Shown here in pieces: positions 13,789-17,280 of a DNA stretch of 17,280 nucleotides (positions within the stretch are counted from its first letter, which is position 1; every line of letters starts with the position of its first letter). The stretch spans positions 1 to 17,280 of the forward strand of contig CAAGKL010000351.1 in assembly GCA_900770405.1 (NCBI GenBank), given 5' to 3'. Source of the DNA: Clostridia bacterium (lineage in GTDB: Bacteria > Bacillota > Clostridia > UBA1381). The notes beneath the pieces are model-generated. The model ran no database searches and was not told the DNA's origin. It was given only the letters and a program-made list of their open reading frames with translations. The position numbers and the translations under genes are program-made.

Positions 13789-16428
13789 TTACATAGGCGC
13801 GGGGGTGTAGCTTTTGCCCTCCTCCCACGCGGTCGCGCGCAGGGTTATCGGCTCGTCACCGGTTTTGAAATACACCGTAAGCAGATTGGAAATCATTCCG
13901 CCCTGCAGCTGGTCAAAGGGCGAGGGCGAGCTCTCAAGCGGTATCGACATTCCCTTGCGCAGCACATACGGGACATTCATGTCGATCTGCACGTGCAGCC
14001 GCCGTCCTCCCTCCGCCGTCAGGATTACGGTATTATCCGCAATCTCCACCGCCATCGGGTCGGAAAAGCCGATGTGCGCGAAGGTGTGCCAGAACCAGTA
14101 CACTTCGTCGCCGCTCTTTGCCGGGACGATTTCGTCGCGTATCTCGAACACGCTGCGCCCCTCCTTCAGCGACAGATACCGCACCGCCGACCTGATTTGA
14201 CCGCGGTATGCCGATTCCATATCAATCTTATACTCCGCACAGTCCGCGTCCAGCCTTAAAACCTCGACATTTGCCCTACCGATGGACTGCTGTCCGAGCG
14301 TGCGGTCGGGATTTATTACGTACACATTGTGCCCCTCCGCCCGCGCGACGTAATAATCGTCGTGACCGCGCAGCTGATACTGGCTGCCGGGCGCGCAATA
14401 GCTCACATCGTCAATGCCCATCTCCTGCGCGAACCGAAAGCCCAAAAGCTCCAACTCGAAATTGCCGAGGTCGGCGTGGCTGTGCTCCAGGGTATTATCC
14501 CCCGCGTGCACTAACAGCACCGCATCGTCGCGACGCCAGCCCGCGCGCGAAATCGCCGACTGTGTACTTTCGTAAAGATAGTCAAGGTCAAAATTCGCCA
14601 CCGGCTCCGCCTTGTCGTCAAACCACAATAAATCGGTGAATGTCGCGCGGCTCGGCTTATCCGCAGCGGCAATCTGCATATGACGCATACACTGTATGCC
14701 GTGGTCGGCATACCGCCGCGCCGACCAGAGCGTGTACGCCGTATTAAGCCGCAGGTTCGTCGTAACGTCGCCCTGCGAAAAAGTGCCGTTTGCGGTCATC
14801 ACGGTGTACGGAATTTTGTAGCTATGCTGCGAGCCGGCAGCCGTGTCCAGATTAAACGCCGTCCCGAAGGTATGCCGGAGCGCCTCAAAGCCGAACACGA
14901 GATAATTCCATGTATACGCCGCATAGCCGAGCCCCTCGTAGAGCTCGCCGTCCGGTGCGAGGTACAAAAGAGGGCTTTCGATACTCTGCGCCGCTTTTTC
15001 GAGAATATCCGCACAGATGTCGGTTTCATACTCGCCGAAAATCGTGCACGCCGCGAAAATTATGCCGCTGTTTGGGATTGCATTCCAGTTGTTGCGGCGG
15101 ATAACCCACGGCCAGTCCGCCTCGTTGCCGTGCCCGTAATAGAGCTCCAGTGCAGGCTTGAAGCCCTTTTCCACCATCGCCCGAGCCATCATTTCACGCT
15201 CGGCGGGGGTGAATTCATCGTAGAGATAATCATACGCCAATGCGGTCGAAATCAGTGCGCGCGAGGTCATAAGATAAAAATGGTCGCCGCACCAGTTCTC
15301 CAGCCCCGCCATAGCAAGCACGTGCTCTTTAAGCCGCGACAGATATTTTTTCTCCCCCGTCATACGGTACGCCCAATAGAGCTCAAGTATATTGTCATAA
15401 TCCACAATCGCCGTCAGAAAGCAGGACTGCGTTCTGTCGCGGTCGAGCTTGTACTGCACCGGCGCTTTCATAAATTCGTCGGCGGCACAAATCAGCTTAT
15501 CCGACAGCCATTTCGCCCGCTCGTCGGTTTTTGCAAGCGACAGCGCACGCGAAATTTCTGCCTCACCGCTCATGCAGCCGGGACGCGTACGCTTTTTAAA
15601 CAGCTGCTTGAACTGCGCCGCTTTCGGGCGTTCAAATTCCAGCAGGCGCATCATATACTCGCCCTCGCGCCGATATTTCGTTTCGCCGTAGTCATACGGC
15701 AGGTCAGATATTACGCCCAGTCCGAACCGGTTGGTGTAGCAATACGCGCCGAGCGTTTCGGCAAGCCTTGCTATCGGCACATACTCGCCGCCGTCCGACA
15801 GCTGCGTTCCGAAGAGCGCGTCCGCCGTCTCTGTCGGAATTTGCAGCGTTTTATCAAAGCGCACCGCATTTTTGCGGGCGCGGTATTTTGCGTCTAAAAT
15901 CCACAGCGCATCGCTGTCCTGTGCAAAGCAGACCGTCCCGGAAAAAAACCTTTGGCACGGCTTGAAATCGCCCAGATAGGGGCTCGGATTTTCCGACGGC
16001 TGCTCCGTGACCCTGCTAAAGGCGTCGCGGTTTACATTAAGCTGCGCCCGCGCCGCGCCGGCGATATGTTTGCCGAGCAAAAACCGCTCTTCCTCCTCGG
16101 GCGTAACGTCGGCAAAATCCTTCAAAAGGCTCACCCGCAGCCCGTCCGTACCCTCCGGCACGACAAACGGGTCGCTCGTCAGGTCAAACGGCAGCACGTC
16201 GGGGAAAATCGTGACCTGCTGCGCCTTCATTCCGATGAGCTCGCCGCCCTTGTACGCGCGTATGCCAAGCACGCACTCCTTGTCTATCATAAGGTTCAAA
16301 AATGCGACATTGAAGCTTATCTCGTCGCCCGCGGCAAGACCCGTGCAATCGTCAAGCTGCCTGTTGTCCTTCAGAACACGCCAGCGCGACACCTCATACC
16401 GCTCCGGCGTTGTATGAAATTCTATCAT
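13789..16428 (-). CDS. Heparinase II/III-like polysaccharide lyase, cytoplasmic
   Basis: An 879-residue lyase-type protein expected to cleave uronic-acid glycosidic bonds by beta-elimination. After a beta-rich N-terminal domain (1-110) comes a copper-amine-oxidase-N-like segment (about 205-245, EYVPIARLAETLGAY). An (alpha/alpha)-toroid follows, with RRNNWNAIPNSG (Asn446-Asn449) and YEGLGYAAYTWNY (Glu498, Tyr502, Tyr505). The heparinase II/III C-terminal beta-sandwich carries EHSHADLGNFELELLG (His649, His651, Asp653) and EGHNVYVIN (His700). These Asn/Tyr/His positions are those used by family 12/15/21-type lyases. No signal peptide is present, unlike most secreted lyases, so it probably acts on imported oligosaccharides. 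The start at 16428 is preferred over the ATG at 16440 because GGAG (16435-16438) is ideally spaced for it. The AraC regulator follows 22 bases downstream, and GH88 converges on this operon. No clear sigma-A promoter was found upstream. Confidence 0.87.
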   Translation of the reverse strand: MIEFHTTPERYEVSRWRVLKDNRQLDDCTGLAAGDEISFNVAFLNLMIDKECVLGIRAYKGGELIGMKAQQVTIFPDVLPFDLTSDPFVVPEGTDGLRVSLLKDFADVTPEEEERFLLGKHIAGAARAQLNVNRDAFSRVTEQPSENPSPYLGDFKPCQRFFSGTVCFAQDSDALWILDAKYRARKNAVRFDKTLQIPTETADALFGTQLSDGGEYVPIARLAETLGAYCYTNRFGLGVISDLPYDYGETKYRREGEYMMRLLEFERPKAAQFKQLFKKRTRPGCMSGEAEISRALSLAKTDERAKWLSDKLICAADEFMKAPVQYKLDRDRTQSCFLTAIVDYDNILELYWAYRMTGEKKYLSRLKEHVLAMAGLENWCGDHFYLMTSRALISTALAYDYLYDEFTPAEREMMARAMVEKGFKPALELYYGHGNEADWPWVIRRNNWNAIPNSGIIFAACTIFGEYETDICADILEKAAQSIESPLLYLAPDGELYEGLGYAAYTWNYLVFGFEALRHTFGTAFNLDTAAGSQHSYKIPYTVMTANGTFSQGDVTTNLRLNTAYTLWSARRYADHGIQCMRHMQIAAADKPSRATFTDLLWFDDKAEPVANFDLDYLYESTQSAISRAGWRRDDAVLLVHAGDNTLEHSHADLGNFELELLGFRFAQEMGIDDVSYCAPGSQYQLRGHDDYYVARAEGHNVYVINPDRTLGQQSIGRANVEVLRLDADCAEYKIDMESAYRGQIRSAVRYLSLKEGRSVFEIRDEIVPAKSGDEVYWFWHTFAHIGFSDPMAVEIADNTVILTAEGGRRLHVQIDMNVPYVLRKGMSIPLESSPSPFDQLQGGMISNLLTVYFKTGDEPITLRATAWEEGKSYTPAPM

Positions 16429-16526
16429 AAAAATCTCCATTCTGCCGCTAAAGCGTCAGCACAAATAGAAATGAAAGTGCAGACAAGCGGCTGTTTTTTG
16501 ATATACTGTTATTGAGGGAAAATATA
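16429..16526. promoter_or_regulatory. Upstream region of the lyase operon and left border of the IS remnant
   Basis: The lyase promoter should lie here, but no good sigma-A pair is visible on the minus strand; control by an activator such as the AraC protein would fit a weak promoter. Base composition becomes AT-rich from about 16490, suggesting that the insertion element begins near there. ATATACT occurs twice, at 16501-16507 and 16522-16528, exactly 21 bases apart. Confidence 0.4.
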
Positions 16527-16680
16527 CTACAAAGCACGGTAGGAGGAGTTGTAGAAGAATTTTTCTGAAAACAGTATAAAAATCAGTGTTAGAAGCATCT
16601 TTCAAGCACAAATAAGTGGCACTGTAGAGCCCTCACGTTAAGAATTGTTTTAACGCCTGTTAATTGTGTGATGCTTCAGT
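16527..16680 (+). ncRNA. Candidate IS110 bridge RNA
   Basis: The non-coding leader of the IS110 transposase folds into an ordered series of stem-loops. CTACAA (16527-16532) pairs with TTGTAG (16549-16554) around a 16-base loop. TTTTTCTG (16560-16567) pairs with CAG and AAAAA (16572-16582). A long bulged arm has GAAGCATC (16592-16599) pairing with GATGCTTC (16670-16677), then GCACAA (16606-16611) with TTGTGT (16664-16669). Inside the arm, GGC/GCC (16618-16620/16629-16631) encloses an 8-base loop and CGTTAA/TTAACG (16636-16641/16650-16655) encloses another. A 5' stem-loop followed by two internal loops is the plan of IS110 bridge RNAs, which specify donor and target DNA. The pairing is seen directly; the function is inferred from position and family. 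Confidence 0.55.
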
Positions 16681-16690
16681 CAATGTTTTT

Positions 16691-16713
16691 CCTCCCTACA
16701 ATTTTTGAGGAGG
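16691..16713 (+). promoter_or_regulatory. Hairpin masking the transposase ribosome binding site
   Basis: CCTCC (16691-16695) is complementary to GGAGG (16709-16713), the Shine-Dalgarno core for the TTG start at 16722, with a 13-base AT-rich loop. Pairing would hide the ribosome binding site and keep transposase synthesis low. Confidence 0.5.
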
Positions 16714-16721
16714 TTTTTATC

Positions 16722-17188
16722 TTGAAAGTTGTTTATCCTGTTTGCTGCGGTGTTGATGTTCACAAATCGTTCTTCATCGCAACTATTATCTCTACCACTT
16801 CGGATATTCAACCAAATTATTCCCGCAAACGTTTTTCAACCTTTAACAATGATATTGTTCGTTTTGCCGATTGGCTTAGCTTACAGGAGTTTATCTGAAA
16901 CCTGCATTGGTTGGGATTGCCCACTGCGCAGTAAAATCCACCAAAAGTCCCTACTACAAGAACAAATACGAAAAACTTGTTAAACGCCGCGGTAAAAAAC
17001 GGGCTATCATTGCTATTGCGAGAATGATTCTTACAGCTATTTACAATATGCTTTTAACCGGAGAAGTTTGGAACCCCTGTGACCTTTTTAAAATTGATAT
17101 GCCTGATAAACTCAAAGCAAAACAAGAAGAAAAGGCTGTTAAGCAAGCTGTCAAGTTCCCCGAAAAACGGGGATATTCAGTCAGTTAG
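16722..17188 (+). pseudogene. IS110-family transposase, internally deleted and frame-disrupted
   Basis: The N-terminal piece (16722-16898) starts at TTG behind GAGGAGG (16707-16713) and reads KVVYPVCCGVDVHKSFFIAT, the start of the RuvC-like DEDD domain with its first catalytic Asp; it runs to about FADWL and stops at TGA (16896-16898). The C-terminal piece is in another frame, from about 16886 to the TAG at 17186-17188. It reads GVYLKPALVG, then YYKNKYEKLVKRRGKKRAII and IARMILTAIYNML, the normal end of the IS110 Tnp domain. About 57 N-terminal and 100 C-terminal residues of a roughly 400-residue transposase remain, so some 250 residues, including the other catalytic acids and the catalytic Ser region, are missing. 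The junction is about 16874-16886. The product cannot be active. It could be a real deletion or an assembly join between repeat copies. Confidence 0.85.
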
Positions 17189-17205
17189 CTGTAATTCTGT
17201 TTCTG

Positions 17206-17240
17206 CCTTGCAAAATTTTCTTTATTGCAAGGTTTATTTG
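17206..17240 (+). terminator. Hairpin after the transposase remnant, probable terminator
   Basis: CCTTGCAA (17206-17213) and TTGCAAGG (17225-17232) form a perfect 8-bp stem with an 11-base loop, followed by TTTATTTGTT. It lies 17 bases after the transposase stop and may also be part of the right end of the element. Confidence 0.6.
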
Positions 17241-17280
17241 TTACGGAAATTTTTTTTGTTTATCGTTTTTAATTCTTTCA

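Larger units (their letters stand above)
16490..17280 (+). mobile_element. IS110-family element, internally deleted; ends uncertain
   Basis: This AT-rich block, clearly different in composition from the GC-rich genes beside it, contains a structured leader, both ends of an IS110-family transposase and a terminator-like hairpin. IS110 elements lack long terminal inverted repeats, so the borders cannot be fixed by eye; the left border is placed at the composition change and the right one may lie beyond the window. The contig may end here because the element is repeated in the genome. Confidence 0.7.

Noticed and set aside
14680..15897. Plus-strand 405-residue open frame inside the lyase gene
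   Set aside because: Antisense shadow with Arg/His-rich, motif-free sequence; the opposite strand has clear lyase motifs throughout.
17157..17173. TCCCCG/CGGGGA hairpin near the transposase end as terminator
   Set aside because: It lies inside the coding part and is not followed by a T-run; the hairpin at 17206-17232 is the better candidate.
1..17280. CRISPR array, tRNA or rRNA genes
   Set aside because: No evenly spaced repeats, cloverleaf-like stretches or conserved rRNA segments were found on either strand by eye.

Overview
The window looks like a 17.3 kb contig from a fairly GC-rich, low-GC-type Gram-positive anaerobe, most likely a gut Clostridia/Oscillospirales genome assembled from metagenomic or short-read data. 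This is inferred from strong AGGAGG-type ribosome binding sites, sigma-A promoters with TTGACA/TATAAT-like boxes, a two-transmembrane AraC-type sensor-regulator typical of Firmicutes, a clostridial-type IS110 transposase remnant and no Gram-negative signatures. Bases 3-36 are an Illumina TruSeq adapter, so the left end is an assembly end and not chromosome.

Layout. (1) 37-132, plus strand: the C-terminal tail of a probable HD-domain protein cut by the contig end. (2) 164-736, minus: an RpiB/LacAB-family sugar-phosphate isomerase with an altered active site and its own promoter. (3) 851-3535, minus: a two-gene unit of a YgjV-like membrane protein followed by a secreted protein built from two LamG-like modules. 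(4) 3536-3846: a divergent regulatory region whose two opposed promoters share an identical 12-bp box. (5) 3847-11551, plus: a tight four-gene glycosidase operon (DUF6259-like glycosidase, GH29 alpha-L-fucosidase, GH43 enzyme, GH88 unsaturated glucuronyl hydrolase). (6) 11580-16428, minus: a convergent two-gene operon with a heparinase II/III-like polysaccharide lyase followed by a membrane-bound AraC-family regulator. (7) About 16490-17280, plus: an AT-rich, internally deleted IS110-family element that keeps a well-structured leader resembling a bridge RNA.

How the genes fit together (inference). The lyase would leave a 4,5-unsaturated uronic acid on oligosaccharide ends, GH88 removes that residue, and GH29 and GH43 remove fucose and arabinose/xylose-like or related side groups; the DUF6259 protein probably cuts another linkage. 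None of these five enzymes has a signal peptide, so the cluster appears to finish degradation of imported oligosaccharides in the cytoplasm. The AraC protein has an extracytoplasmic sensor segment and is the obvious local regulator. The secreted LamG protein could bind glycan outside the cell. No transporter, sulfatase or secreted depolymerase lies in the window, so the uptake step and the exact substrate cannot be read here.

Both convergent junctions end in long perfect palindromes that contain the stop codons of both facing genes, compact bidirectional terminators. No tRNA, rRNA or CRISPR array was seen.
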